Below are positions 1 through 8,341 of a DNA stretch of 63,936 nucleotides, piece after piece. The notes beneath the pieces were generated by a model, which worked only from the letters and a program-made list of their open reading frames with translations, was not told where the DNA came from and ran no database searches. Position 1 is the first letter of the stretch, and each line of letters starts with the position of its first letter. The position numbers and the translations under genes were made by a program. Origin of the DNA: Thiobacillus sp. (GTDB lineage Bacteria > Pseudomonadota > Gammaproteobacteria > Burkholderiales > Thiobacillaceae); assembly GCA_019459055.1 (NCBI GenBank), contig JAIBEI010000026.1, positions 1 through 63,936 on the forward strand, given 5' to 3'.

Positions 1-447
1 GATGGCCACGGCTTCGTGCGTGGCGTCGTCCACGACCGTCAGGCACTTGATGACGCGTCCTTCGGCCGTCCGGTCAAACGCGAAATCCATCGACCAGACC
101 TGGTTGGCGGACAGGGGGCGTCCCAACGGCTGTCGATCCGCTACCGGCACCTTCTTGCGCCGGCGACGCCGTACCTGGAGGCCCGCTTCGGCATAGAGCC
201 GTTCGACACGCTTGTGATTCACCGGCATCCCGGCCTGGCGCAATTTCAGGTAGACCATGCCAGCGCCATAGCGGCGATGCCGATGCGCCAGTGCCACGAT
301 TCGATCGCGCAGGTCCTTGTTTTGGTCTGGCGCGGGTTGGTAGCGATAGGCACTGGCACTCATGCCGACGACGCGCAGGGCATGCCGTTCGCTCAATCCG
401 TGGCCTGCCAGGTGACGCACCAGTTCGCGGCGTGCCGGTGCTTTCAC
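1..447 (-). CDS. IS3-family transposase OrfB, N-terminal part (truncated by window start)
   Basis: DDE transposase of an IS3-family element. Translation from the GTG overlapping the orfA stop gives a protein starting VKAPARRELVRHLAGHGLSE, followed by the HTH_21-type region, the basic stretch RRRRRKK and then VWSMDFAFD, which holds the first catalytic Asp of the rve (DDE) domain. The remaining catalytic residues lie outside the window. Normal expression would be as an OrfAB fusion made by -1 frameshifting at the A6 run; the GTG is an alternative internal start. Only 149 codons are visible, so whether this copy is intact cannot be judged. Confidence 0.85.
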   Translation of the reverse strand, partial: MKAPARRELVRHLAGHGLSERHALRVVGMSASAYRYQPAPDQNKDLRDRIVALAHRHRRYGAGMVYLKLRQAGMPVNHKRVERLYAEAGLQVRRRRRKKVPVADRQPLGRPLSANQVWSMDFAFDRTAEGRVIKCLTVVDDATHEAVAI

Positions 448-713
448 CACTTTTTTCGGAGCGCCTCACGCGTGACCTCGTTCTCCAGCATCGCTTCGGC
501 AAGCAGCTTCTTCAGGCGGGTGTTTTCGGTCTCCAGTTCCTTCAGGCGCTTGGCGTCAGACACGTTCATGCCGCCGAACTTGCTGCGCCAGAGGTAGTAG
601 CTGGCTTCAGAAAAACCGTGCCGGCGGCACAGTTCCTTGATCGGCAGGCCCGCTTCCGCCTCCCGCAGGAATCCAATGATCTGCTCTTCCGTGAAACGCT
701 TCTTCATGTCCAA
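444..713 (-). CDS. IS3-family transposase OrfA (HTH)
   Basis: 89-residue orfA product, the usual size for this IS group. It begins MDMKKRFTEEQIIGFLREAE, a typical IS407/IS2-type helix-turn-helix segment, and continues into a leucine-zipper-like coiled coil (LKELETENTRLKKLLAEAML) used for multimerisation. The frame ends REALRKKW, with the slippery A6 immediately before the stop. A GGAGATTGG stretch precedes the ATG. It binds the IS ends and, fused to OrfB, forms the transposase. It looks intact. Confidence 0.9.
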   Translation of the reverse strand: MDMKKRFTEEQIIGFLREAEAGLPIKELCRRHGFSEASYYLWRSKFGGMNVSDAKRLKELETENTRLKKLLAEAMLENEVTREALRKKW

Positions 714-730
714 TCTCCTCCGTCAGTGGG

Positions 731-776
731 ATTGGACTCTAAAGCTACGTGCTACTCAAACTGGGGGGGACGTCGA
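731..776. repeat. Terminal inverted repeat of left IS copy
   Basis: About 45 bp matching in inverted orientation the sequence at 63795-63838. Shared cores are GGACTCTAAAGC, GTGCTACT, and GGGGGGACGTCGA at the outer end. The outer boundary falls at about 774-776, exactly where the long repeat 775-1030 begins. Confidence 0.8.
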
Positions 777-1030
777 GACGGCTGGCATGGCGACTTATCT
801 TGATGATTTTTAAAGTTCCTCTCAGTGTCCGGTCTCTATATTACGTTATGAAAAAGGAGACCGGTGGCCGGTGGATTATGCCCTTGTTGAGGGCACTCAA
901 CTATCGCGAGAAGTCTGGATTGGATCTTGAATAGGCCGCTTTCGATGCATCAACGCACATTCGGAGAATTAGCCTCGACCGTCTCTTACGGGTCGGGTGC
1001 TGCCGCAGAGGAAATCAGAAAGCTGCCGTT
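775..1030. repeat. Long inverted repeat, left arm (partner 61620-61877)
   Basis: This 256-bp noncoding stretch between the IS and the glycosyltransferase gene aligns almost end to end, in inverted orientation, with 61620-61877. It is best conserved at the outer end (CTTATCTTGATGATTTTTA versus TTTATCTTGATGATTTTTA; GTCTCTATATTACG in both; TATGAAAAAGGAGACCGGTGG in part) and weaker inward, but collinear to AAAGCTGCCGTT at the inner end. By eye about three quarters of positions agree. The function is unknown. With the IS flank it fills the 714-1046 gap, where no other gene is seen. Confidence 0.75.
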
Positions 1031-1046
1031 TGGTGAGTTTCTGGCC

Positions 1047-1724
1047 TCACGCCCCTGGGTGATACCGCGCAGCCAGCTGCTCTGCCGGCACGCCGCGCCA
1101 GTAATCGAGCCGCAGCCGCCACATGAGCAGGACGGTGCACCGGAGGCCGTGCCGTTCCCAGCGCCGCCCCGAGGTCGCGACCCGCGCGCGCAAACAGGCC
1201 GGCGGGCCGATGCGCTTCAGGCGTTTCGACAACTCGATGTCTTCCATCAACGGCTGGTCCGGGTAGCCGCCTACGGCATCGAAGGCGGCGCGGCTGACGA
1301 AGATCGCCTGGTCGCCGGTGGCGATGCCGGTGAGCCGCGAGCGCAGGTTCATCATGGCCGCGATGACCGGCAGCCAGCCCGAGCGGCCCGCTATCTTCAC
1401 GTCGAAGCGGCCCCAGGCGTGATGCATCAAAGCCTTTTCGATGAGACCCGGCGCATTGTCGGGCAACTGCGTATCGGCGTGCAGGAAGATGAGCGCGTCG
1501 CCGCTCCCGATGCGTGCGCCACAGTTCATCTGGATCGCGCGCCCGCGTGAGCTGGCGACAACGTGATCGGCCAGCGGATGCGCAGCGTCCGCCGTGCTGT
1601 CGCTGCTGTCGCCGTCCACCACAATTACCTCATGTCCCGACTCGCGAAGCGCCTGCAAGGGCGCCAGGAAAGCGGCAATATCCTGGGCTTCGTTGAGGAC
1701 GGGAACGACGATGGAAAGGCGCAT
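1047..1724 (-). CDS. TIGR04283-type family 2 glycosyltransferase (arsenosugar-associated)
   Basis: 225-residue GT-A glycosyltransferase, starting MRLSIVVPVLNEAQDI with the nucleotide-binding DGDSSDST segment (about residues 37-44), an acidic HADTQLP motif (about 81) and a GDQAIFVSR segment typical of the TIGR04283 family. No membrane anchor is evident. It is last in a same-strand cluster with a small membrane protein, an FAD oxidoreductase and arsS, a grouping in which this family is taken to act in arsenosugar or related glycolipid synthesis. The substrate is not proven by sequence. The stop codon lies just beyond the inner end of the long inverted repeat. Confidence 0.8.
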   Translation of the reverse strand: MRLSIVVPVLNEAQDIAAFLAPLQALRESGHEVIVVDGDSSDSTADAAHPLADHVVASSRGRAIQMNCGARIGSGDALIFLHADTQLPDNAPGLIEKALMHHAWGRFDVKIAGRSGWLPVIAAMMNLRSRLTGIATGDQAIFVSRAAFDAVGGYPDQPLMEDIELSKRLKRIGPPACLRARVATSGRRWERHGLRCTVLLMWRLRLDYWRGVPAEQLAARYHPGA

Positions 1725-1739
1725 GCTGGGTTTCCAGGG

Positions 1740-1958
1740 TTATGCCTTTTTTCGCATTCTGGCGACCCGCACGCCCAACAGGGCTGCCGGAAGCAGGTGC
1801 CAGAGCACGTCGAAAATGTCGATGGCGCGTGTCAGGGTGCCTTGGGACAACATGCGCATTTTTTCTACCAGATGCGGCTCCGGAACGAAGGGCGCGCCCA
1901 GCATGAAAAGTGTCAGCAGCACGAGCGGGAGCAGCGGGATGCGGTCGATGAATTGCAT
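1740..1958 (-). CDS. Small two-helix membrane protein in the arsS cluster
   Basis: 72-residue protein, start ATG at 1958 preceded by a good AAGGAAAG ribosome-binding site. The first hydrophobic segment (PLLPLVLLTLFMLGAPFV, about residues 8-25) and a second near 48-62 (FDVLWHLLPAALLGVRVA) suggest two membrane helices, and the C-terminus is strongly basic (RMRKKA). It lies between the FAD oxidoreductase and the glycosyltransferase with short gaps (46 and 15 nt), so it is probably co-transcribed. No function recognised. Confidence 0.6.
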   Translation of the reverse strand: MQFIDRIPLLPLVLLTLFMLGAPFVPEPHLVEKMRMLSQGTLTRAIDIFDVLWHLLPAALLGVRVARMRKKA

Positions 1959-2004
1959 GTCTATCTTTCCTTGAGTGCGTTCGGAATTCTTTTTGCTGAC
2001 AAAG

Positions 2005-3471
2005 CTATCGCAGCCGCCAGGCATGGAAGCGCTCGACCCAGCGCAGCAGTGTTTGCGGCGCGTGCGCCTTCTTCCAGACGCCGGCCGCATATTTGTTGGC
2101 TTCCGCCAGCGTCGGGTAGATGTGCAGGGTGCCGAGGATCTTGTTGAGCCCGATGCCGTGCTTCATCGCCAGCACGAACTCGGCGATCAGGTCGCCGGCG
2201 TGCTCGCCGACGAGGGTCACGCCGAGGATCTTGTCGCGGCCCGGCACGGTCAGCACCTTGACGAAGCCGCGCGTCTCGCCGTCGACGATCGCGCGGTCGA
2301 GATCGTCGAGATCGTAGCGGCTCACCTCGTAGGCGATGCCCTGCTCCTTCGCTTCCTGTTCGTTGAGGCCGACGCGCGCCACCTCCGGATCGACGAAGGT
2401 CGCCCACGGAATCACCGAGTAATCCACCCTGAACTTCTTGAACGGGTCGAACAGGGCGTTGACCGCCGCGTACCAGGCCTGATGCGCGGCCGTATGGGTG
2501 AACTGGAACGGCCCGGCGACATCGCCCGCGGCGTAGATGTTGGGGTAGTTGGTCTGCAGGAAGGCGTTGGTCTCGATGGTGCGGGAGGTCTTCACCCCCA
2601 GTTCCTCCAGTCCGTAGCCCTGCAGATTGGCGACGCGGCCGACGGCGAGCAGCACCGCATCGAAGGGGATGCGAACGTCGCCGCCCGCGTGCTCGGCGAT
2701 GAGGATTTTCTCGCCGTTCTCGACGACGAACTGTTTGGCCTTGTGGCCGGTGCGTACGTCAATGCCCTCGGCGCGGAAGCGTCGGCTGACGAGTTCGGAC
2801 ACCTCGGGGTCTTCGCGGTTGAGGATGCGCGGGCCCTGCTGAATCTGGGTCACTTGGGCGCCGAAACGGGCGAAGGCCTGGGCCAGTTCCGAGCCGATCG
2901 GCCCGCCGCCCAGCACCAGCAGACGGCGGGGCAATTCGCGCAATTCCCAGACGGTGTCGGAGGTCAGATAGCCCACCGCGTCGAGGCCCGGAACCGGCGG
3001 CACGAAGGGACGCCCGCCCGCCGCGATGACGATGCTGCGCGTCGTCAGCCGCTGCGTGGCGCCGTCATGGCGGACGACTTCCACTTCCCAGGGCGAAACG
3101 AGCTTCGCCGCGCCTTCGATCACCTCGACGCCGAGTCCGGTATAGCGCTCGATCGAGTCGTGCGGCTCGACCGTCCGCACCACGCGCTGCACGCGTTCCA
3201 TCACGTCGGCAAAGTCGAATTCGGCACGGGCTTCGCGGATGCCGAATTCCTTCGCCCGCGCCAGTTGCGACAGGAATTTCGCCGAACGGATCAGCGCCTT
3301 CGACGGCACGCAGCCGGTGTTGAGGCAGTCGCCGCCCATCCTGTGCTTCTCGATCAGCGTGACTTTGGCCTTCACCGCGGCGGCGATGTAGGCCGTCACC
3401 AGCCCGGCGGCGCCACCGCCGATCACCACCAGGTTGCGCTCGAAGCGGCGCGGTTTTTTCCAGTCGCTCAA
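2005..3471 (-). CDS. Dihydrolipoamide dehydrogenase/mercuric reductase-family FAD oxidoreductase
   Basis: 488-residue class I pyridine nucleotide-disulfide oxidoreductase. It has the FAD fingerprint VVIGGGAAGLV (15-25), redox pair C49/C54 in CLNTGCVPSK, NAD-binding VLGGGPIGSELA, second FAD motif NIYAAGDVAG and a C-terminal dimerisation domain with HIYPTLAEANKY. The start chosen is TTG at 3471, overlapping the arsS stop as TTGA, which predicts translational coupling; a longer in-frame reading upstream is only the arsS antiframe. Members of this family beside arsS are usually annotated as mercuric reductase-like. The true electron acceptor is unknown, and there is no N-terminal heavy-metal domain, which argues against a genuine MerA. 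Confidence 0.85.
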   Translation of the reverse strand: MSDWKKPRRFERNLVVIGGGAAGLVTAYIAAAVKAKVTLIEKHRMGGDCLNTGCVPSKALIRSAKFLSQLARAKEFGIREARAEFDFADVMERVQRVVRTVEPHDSIERYTGLGVEVIEGAAKLVSPWEVEVVRHDGATQRLTTRSIVIAAGGRPFVPPVPGLDAVGYLTSDTVWELRELPRRLLVLGGGPIGSELAQAFARFGAQVTQIQQGPRILNREDPEVSELVSRRFRAEGIDVRTGHKAKQFVVENGEKILIAEHAGGDVRIPFDAVLLAVGRVANLQGYGLEELGVKTSRTIETNAFLQTNYPNIYAAGDVAGPFQFTHTAAHQAWYAAVNALFDPFKKFRVDYSVIPWATFVDPEVARVGLNEQEAKEQGIAYEVSRYDLDDLDRAIVDGETRGFVKVLTVPGRDKILGVTLVGEHAGDLIAEFVLAMKHGIGLNKILGTLHIYPTLAEANKYAAGVWKKAHAPQTLLRWVERFHAWRLR

Positions 3472-4481
3472 GGCGTCGATCCGGCTTCGTCGAGCGCCCC
3501 GCCGCAGCTGCTGCCCTGGCCGGCGGTGCAGCCGTAGCAGTGGTCGGCGATCTGGATGGGCCGTCCGGCGACATCGCGATCCAGCAGATCGGCGAGCGTC
3601 GCCAGTCCTTGCAGGGGCAGCCCCAGCATCTGGTTGAAGTCGCAGTCGTACAGCCGTCCGCGCCAGTCCACGCTGACCAGTTCCCGGCACATGACCTGCT
3701 CCAGGTTGCCGGGGTTGTGGCTGGCCTTCAGCAGCTGCATGTAGTCGGCGAACTGTCCCCGGGAAACCAGCGTGCTGCCGAAGCGCAGGATGGGCATGTT
3801 GGCCAGGCTGTAGAGCCGGTTGAAGACGATGCCGTAGCGGGCTTCCAGTTCCTTCTTGTAGGCGGCTTCCAGGCCGGCCTGGGGCGGGGGCAGGCTGGGG
3901 CCGGGCGGGTTGTAGACCAGGTGCAGGTCCAGGCCGCTGCCAGCCTTCGCGTAGCCCAGGGCATTGAGCCGCACGAGCCCGGCAATGCTGCGCTCGAACA
4001 CGCCCTTGCCGCGTTGCCCGTCGACGTTTTCCTCGAGGTAACACGGTAGCGAGGCCACGATTTCGACGCCTTGCGCGGCAAGGAAGTCGGCCAGGTCTTC
4101 CTGCCCCGGCTCCGACAGGATGGTGAGATTGCAGCGGTCGATGACCTTCACCCCCAGACGCCGGGCCGCTTCGACCAGCCAGCGAAAACGCGGGTGCAGT
4201 TCCGGCGCGCCGCCGGTCAGGTCCAGCGTGGAGATCCCGCGCGCCGCCAACACGCGCGGGATCAGTTCCACTGTTGCGTCCGCCATCTCCTCGGTGCGAC
4301 TCGGGCCGGCGTTGACGTGGCAATGCAGGCAGCTCTGGTTGCAGCGATAGCCCAGGTTGACCTGCAGCGTGGCGAGCCGGTCACGGTGCAGCGCGGGGAA
4401 GTCCGTTACCTGAAGGAGGGGAAGCGTGTTGTGCATGGAACGGCGGGATTCAGTGCGTGGCGCGATACCTGCATTTTGCAT
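3468..4481 (-). CDS. arsS: Radical SAM protein ArsS (arsenosugar biosynthesis family)
   Basis: 337 residues. The radical SAM [4Fe-4S] motif is C47-NQS-C51-LH-C54, followed by LDLTGGAPELHP. The C-terminal half ends in a Cys-rich stretch (CYGCTAGQGSSCGG) characteristic of ArsS, probably binding an auxiliary cluster. ArsS is proposed to convert S-adenosylmethionine and dimethylarsenite into a 5'-deoxyadenosyl arsenical. It is first of a four-gene minus-strand operon; the stop overlaps the oxidoreductase start. The ATG at 4481 has GAGG upstream; an internal Met at residue 16 is an alternative. No arsM or arsR is visible nearby, so arsenic chemistry rests on family identity alone. Confidence 0.85.
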   Translation of the reverse strand: MQNAGIAPRTESRRSMHNTLPLLQVTDFPALHRDRLATLQVNLGYRCNQSCLHCHVNAGPSRTEEMADATVELIPRVLAARGISTLDLTGGAPELHPRFRWLVEAARRLGVKVIDRCNLTILSEPGQEDLADFLAAQGVEIVASLPCYLEENVDGQRGKGVFERSIAGLVRLNALGYAKAGSGLDLHLVYNPPGPSLPPPQAGLEAAYKKELEARYGIVFNRLYSLANMPILRFGSTLVSRGQFADYMQLLKASHNPGNLEQVMCRELVSVDWRGRLYDCDFNQMLGLPLQGLATLADLLDRDVAGRPIQIADHCYGCTAGQGSSCGGALDEAGSTP

Positions 4482-4599
4482 CAGGAAACCTCATTTGGCC
4501 GGATCAATGGCGCCAACTGAAGTTGAAGTTATAGAGCGGCCCTCGCCGCGCGAATTCCCGCTGCCGGATAAAAGCAGGCTGCCGATCGAGGAATGATAG

Positions 4600-6171
4600 T
4601 CAGGGAAGCATCATGCCGCGAATGGTGTAGAACAGCACGGCGGCCATGAGGGCGGAAACCGGTACGGTGATCAGCCACGCGGCCACGATGCGCATCAGCG
4701 CGGAACGCTTGACCAGTTCCTGGCGGTAGATGCTTTTCAGGCCCTTGCGTTCCTTCTTGGTCAGGTGGCTTTCTTCGACGGCCTGTTTGCTTGCCTTCAG
4801 TCGCGCGAGCATGGCGCCCTTCTCCTCGAAATCGGCGGCGCGGAATCTTTCCAGATAGGCCTCCACGATTTCCCGGTCATGCCCCTCGTGGTGTTCCTCG
4901 ATGGTTTCGATCATCCGTCCGTAATGCGCCTTGATGTATTCGCGCAGGAAGCCGACGCCGAATATCGCCCCCACGGCAATGTGGGTGGAACTGACCGGCA
5001 GCCCCAGTTGCGAGGCGAGGATGACGGTAATGGCCGCCGCCATGGCAATGCAGAAGCCGCGCATCTGGTCCAGTTCGGTGATGCCCGACCCCACGGTCTT
5101 GACCAGTTTTGGGCCATACAGCGCCAGGCCGAGCGAGATGCCGATGGCGCCCACCAGCAGCACCCAGAGGGGAATGGCCGCCTTGGCGACGACCGCCCCG
5201 TGCTCGATCGCTTCGTTGATGGCTGCCAGGGGGCCAATCGCGTTGGCGACGTCGTTGGCGCCATGCGCGAAGCTCAGCAGGGCCGCGGAAAAGATCATGG
5301 GGATGGTGAAAAGCGTGTTCACCCCCTGCTTTTTGTTCTCCAGGCGGGCGGAGACGGTGGCCACCCTCGATCGCGTGATGGCATAGGTGGCCACGGCGAA
5401 ACCGGTCCCGATCAGCGCAGCCGTGCCAAAACCCACTTTCCATATCTGCGTCAGCCCCTTCAACACCAAGTAGGTGCTGAAGGCCCAGGCCATCGCCGCC
5501 AGCAGGAGGGGGACCATTTTCCTGGCGGCCTGCAGCATGTCGGGTTTGTAGGTGATGGTGCGCTTGATCAGATAGAGAAAGGCGGCGGCGATCACCCCGC
5601 CCAGTACCGGAGAAATGACCCAGCTTGCGGCGATCTGCCCCACTGCGCCCCAGTTGGCGATGCCCAGCCCGCCGGCGGCGACGCCTGCGCCCAGCACCCC
5701 GCCGACGATGGAATGGGTGGTGGAGACCGGCGCCCCGGCCGCCGTGGCGATGTTGAGCCAGAGCGCCCCGGCGAGCAGGGCCGCGGTCATCAGCCAGATG
5801 AAGACATTGACGTCGGCGATGGCCTCGGGATTGATGATCCCGCTTTTGATGGTGCCCACCACGTCGCCGCCCGCGATGATGGCGCCGGCCGCCTCGAAGA
5901 TGGCCGCGATAAAAATTGCGCCGGTGAGGGTGAGCGCCCTGGAACCCACTGCCGGGCCGATGTTGTTGGCCACGTCGTTGGCGCCGATGTTGAGCGCCAT
6001 GTAGCCGCCGATCATCGCCGCGACCATCAGGGAGTAATTGATTTCGCCGCCGCGCATAGCGATGAACAGGATGATTCCCACCAGGAAAAGCAGGGCCGTG
6101 CCCATCCGGAACATTTCCTGACGCCCCTTGTTGGCGGCCTGTTCCAGCTTCAAGAGTTTTTCGAGTTCCAT
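4600..6171 (-). CDS. pit: Inorganic phosphate transporter, PiT family
   Basis: 523-residue inner-membrane H+ (or Na+) coupled phosphate symporter. Both inverted PHO4 signature repeats are visible: NIGANDVANNIGPAVGSRA (about 61-79) and, in the second half, SFAHGANDVANAIGPLAA. It has about ten hydrophobic segments and a charged cytoplasmic insertion between the last two (roughly residues 410-490, rich in E/K/R). The extended C-terminal region after the second repeat is longer than in E. coli PitA. No PhoU-like (DUF47) partner is adjacent. It is transcribed alone, away from a 114-bp gap. Confidence 0.9.
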   Translation of the reverse strand: MELEKLLKLEQAANKGRQEMFRMGTALLFLVGIILFIAMRGGEINYSLMVAAMIGGYMALNIGANDVANNIGPAVGSRALTLTGAIFIAAIFEAAGAIIAGGDVVGTIKSGIINPEAIADVNVFIWLMTAALLAGALWLNIATAAGAPVSTTHSIVGGVLGAGVAAGGLGIANWGAVGQIAASWVISPVLGGVIAAAFLYLIKRTITYKPDMLQAARKMVPLLLAAMAWAFSTYLVLKGLTQIWKVGFGTAALIGTGFAVATYAITRSRVATVSARLENKKQGVNTLFTIPMIFSAALLSFAHGANDVANAIGPLAAINEAIEHGAVVAKAAIPLWVLLVGAIGISLGLALYGPKLVKTVGSGITELDQMRGFCIAMAAAITVILASQLGLPVSSTHIAVGAIFGVGFLREYIKAHYGRMIETIEEHHEGHDREIVEAYLERFRAADFEEKGAMLARLKASKQAVEESHLTKKERKGLKSIYRQELVKRSALMRIVAAWLITVPVSALMAAVLFYTIRGMMLP

Positions 6172-6285
6172 GCTGCTGCCGGCTTCCGCTTTTTTTCAGG
6201 TAACCGGAATGTAACAAATGCCGGGGGAAAAGACCCTGCACGCAGCGTGGGCGCGAACGCATCGCTGCACGCCGGGGCCGCCGCA

Positions 6286-7422
6286 TCAGGCGGCCATCTC
6301 CTTCGCCAGCGCGTTGCGGCGCCCGGTTTCGCTGCCGGTGAGCGCGAAGCCCTGCAAACGGCCGTTGTCGTCGAGGTGCAGCGCGCAGATTCCGGTCTCG
6401 CCGCATTCGACTTTCCAGCTGCCCGCCGCGCCGATCCTCGGCGGCAGCGCCGCGACCGGGTGCGCCGGGGTTTTCACCATCACCGGCATCGCCGGATAAA
6501 CCACCGGGGTCGGCGTGCCGGCGAGGGTGGCGGCGAGCGCGCGCGCCTGCACCATCAGCGGCTGCACATAGGGCAGGTTGAGGCCTTCGACTTCTGCGCA
6601 GTCGCCCATTGCGTAGACATTCGCCGCGCCGGTTTCGAGCAGGCCATTGGTCTGGATGCCGCGCCCGACCGGGATGCCGGCCGCCTGCGCCAGCTGGGTG
6701 CGGGGCCGCAGGCCGATTGCCGAGAGCACCGCATCGGCTTCAACGGTTTCGCCGTTGTCCAGTTCGACCCGGTAGCCGTTCGCGGTCTGCTCGACGCTTT
6801 TTCCGCTGCGCCCGAAATGCCATCGCACGCCCAGCGCGGCGAGGCTGTCGGCCAGGCGCTGGCCGGCTTCGACCGGCAGCAGGCGCTCCAGTGGCCAGCC
6901 GCCCAGGTGCACCACGTCGACCGCAAAGCCGGCGTGCGCCAGGTCGTTGGCGAACTCGCAGCCGATGAGGCCGCCGCCGAGCACGGTGATGCGCTTTTTG
7001 CCGTCGATGGCGCTGCGGAAGGCGGCGTAATCGGCCAGGTCGTTCACCGCCAGCACGCCGGCGGCGCCGCTGCCGGCAAGGCCATGCGGAAACGGGTCGG
7101 CGCCGAGTGCGAGCACCAGCTTGCCGTATTCCAGTTCGCCACCGTCGGTGCGAATGCGCCGGCCTTGCGTGTCGATCGCGGTGACGCGGGTATGCGCCAG
7201 CACCCGCGCATTCAGGTCGGCCGCCATTTTCTCCGCGCTGGCGCCCGCCAGCACTGCTGCAGTCTTGCCTGCGGCGAGCGCGTTCGACAGGTTGGGCTTG
7301 GAATAGAACGCGCCGTCGTCCGCGGTGACGAGCGTGACCGGCGTGACCGTGTCGCGCTTGCGGATTTCCTTCAGCAGGGTGTAGCCGGCGAGGCCGGAAC
7401 CGACGATGACGATGGCTTGCAT
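6286..7422 (-). CDS. Rubredoxin reductase (NAD(P)H:rubredoxin oxidoreductase)
   Basis: 378-residue two-dinucleotide-fold flavoprotein: FAD site IVIVGSGLAGYTLLKEIR at the N-terminus, NAD(P) site VLGGGLIGCEFANDLAHAGF in the middle and FAD site NVYAMGDCAEVEG. It resembles the NorW/AlkT/RubB rubredoxin reductases and passes electrons from NAD(P)H to rubredoxin. The rubredoxin gene lies 59 nt upstream and rubrerythrin beyond it on the same strand, giving a complete chain to reduce peroxide or oxygen. Start ATG 7422 follows GGAGGC. Confidence 0.88.
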   Translation of the reverse strand: MQAIVIVGSGLAGYTLLKEIRKRDTVTPVTLVTADDGAFYSKPNLSNALAAGKTAAVLAGASAEKMAADLNARVLAHTRVTAIDTQGRRIRTDGGELEYGKLVLALGADPFPHGLAGSGAAGVLAVNDLADYAAFRSAIDGKKRITVLGGGLIGCEFANDLAHAGFAVDVVHLGGWPLERLLPVEAGQRLADSLAALGVRWHFGRSGKSVEQTANGYRVELDNGETVEADAVLSAIGLRPRTQLAQAAGIPVGRGIQTNGLLETGAANVYAMGDCAEVEGLNLPYVQPLMVQARALAATLAGTPTPVVYPAMPVMVKTPAHPVAALPPRIGAAGSWKVECGETGICALHLDDNGRLQGFALTGSETGRRNALAKEMAA

Positions 7423-7481
7423 GGGGAGGCTCCTAGAGTGGGGCGACGCGCGTGGCGCGCCGCCTTGCAGGGTGAAGAGAA

Positions 7482-7655
7482 TCAGGCAGCAGTGACTTCA
7501 GCCATTTCGAAATCCGCCTTCGAGACGCCGCAGTCCGGGCATTCCCAGCCTTCCGGCACGTCTTCCCAGCGGGTGCCGGGGGCGATGCCATGCTCCGGGT
7601 CGCCTTTTGATTCGTCATAGATGTAACCGCAAACGATGCATTGCCAAGCTTTCAT
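7482..7655 (-). CDS. Rubredoxin
   Basis: 57-residue electron carrier with one Fe(Cys)4 site: C6-IV-C9-G and C39-PD-C42-G, the canonical pair of CxxCG knuckles, with the usual aromatic core (W4, Y11, Y13, W30, W37). The start lies behind a good AAAGGA site. It sits between the reductase and rubrerythrin genes, so it most likely links them. In many rubrerythrins this domain is fused at the C-terminus; here it is a separate gene. Confidence 0.95.
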   Translation of the reverse strand: MKAWQCIVCGYIYDESKGDPEHGIAPGTRWEDVPEGWECPDCGVSKADFEMAEVTAA

Positions 7656-7693
7656 GATGTGTCCTTTCAGTTGAATGATCTTCAGTAATTCGT

Positions 7694-8167
7694 TCAGGCG
7701 GTGATCGCGTCTTTTTGCGCCTGGTAGTGCTTTGCGTGCTTCTCTTCGACCTTGGCCAGCGCGGCGAAGCGCTTGGCGGCCTTTTCCAGAACGCTCTTGA
7801 ACCTCTCGGCGTGTTCCTTCGACTCGACGATCTGCTCGTCCATCTCGTCGACCGCGGCCGTGTTGCCCTCAATCATCGCTTCGTGGCGGAACTTCGGATA
7901 CATCTCGGTGTATTCGTGGGTCTCGCCGTCAATTGCGTACTGCAGGCACTTGGCCGGGGTCATGGTCTCGTCGGCGAAGAGCAGCTCGGCATGGCCGAAA
8001 GCGTGCTGCATCTCCTGCGCGGCGGTGTCCTCGAACACCTTGGCGGTCGCCTCGTCGCCGGCCTTGCGACACTGGCGGGCGAACCACATGTACTTGATGT
8101 GGGCCATCGACTCGCCGGCAAAGGCGGCTTCAAGGTTCTGGATGGTCGGGGATTTCGTGTTCTGCAT
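7694..8167 (-). CDS. Rubrerythrin, diiron domain only
   Basis: 157-residue ferritin-like four-helix protein. Helices carry the diiron ligands: ESMAHIKY near residue 19, EMQHAFGH near 52 (ExxH), [17 protein letters not shown] region and EEKHAKHY at the end (second ExxH). The family reduces H2O2 with electrons from rubredoxin. It lacks the usual C-terminal rubredoxin domain; the stand-alone rubredoxin gene follows 38 nt downstream, so the fusion is split into an operon. Start ATG 8167 has AGGAGCG upstream. Confidence 0.93.
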   Translation of the reverse strand: MQNTKSPTIQNLEAAFAGESMAHIKYMWFARQCRKAGDEATAKVFEDTAAQEMQHAFGHAELLFADETMTPAKCLQYAIDGETHEYTEMYPKFRHEAMIEGNTAAVDEMDEQIVESKEHAERFKSVLEKAAKRFAALAKVEEKHAKHYQAQKDAITA

Positions 8168-8222
8168 GATGCGCTCCTGTGTGGTTGATTTGTGATGTCA
8201 ATCAAGACAGGAACGATGTTAG

Positions 8223-8255
8223 AGATTATCTATAATTCAATCCAACGGATAATCT
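8223..8255. promoter_or_regulatory. Candidate operator upstream of rubrerythrin operon
   Basis: Perfect 8-bp inverted repeat AGATTATC / GATAATCT separated by 17 bp, 56 bp upstream of the rubrerythrin start in an AT-rich leader. This is suitable for a dimeric regulator, perhaps peroxide- or iron-responsive. It does not match an OxyR or PerR consensus clearly, so the regulator is unknown. Confidence 0.4.
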
Positions 8256-8341
8256 GGATGGATACGATTGAGAACATCAATCCATATATTCCGGGCAAGC
8301 GCTGTGCAACACTTTGCTTTCCCTCAACTCAGGAGCTTCCC

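Larger units (their letters stand above)
1..776 (-). mobile_element. IS3-family element (IS407-like group), partial, cut by window start
   Basis: Contains complete orfA, the first 149 codons of orfB and the terminal inverted repeat near 731-776. A run of six A on the coding strand (T run at 451-456) just before the orfA stop is a classical IS3-type slippery site for -1 frameshifting to an OrfAB transposase. The same terminal sequence occurs inverted at 63795-63838, so a related copy bounds the right end. Group assignment comes from protein recognition; the exact IS name cannot be given. Confidence 0.9.

Noticed and set aside
749-934. Plus-strand ORF MKKETGG... in the left repeat arm
   Set aside because: The right arm has stop codons at two positions in the same frame, so the repeat is not conserved as coding sequence.
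2005-3471. Genuine MerA mercuric reductase
   Set aside because: No N-terminal heavy-metal domain, no C-terminal vicinal Cys pair, and no mer genes nearby; kept as a family-level oxidoreductase.
4765-7620. 951-codon open frame on the plus strand
   Set aside because: It is antisense to pit, the rubredoxin reductase and rubredoxin, which have clear family motifs. Its product is rich in His/Gln/Asp and has no known domain; long antisense frames are common in GC-rich DNA.
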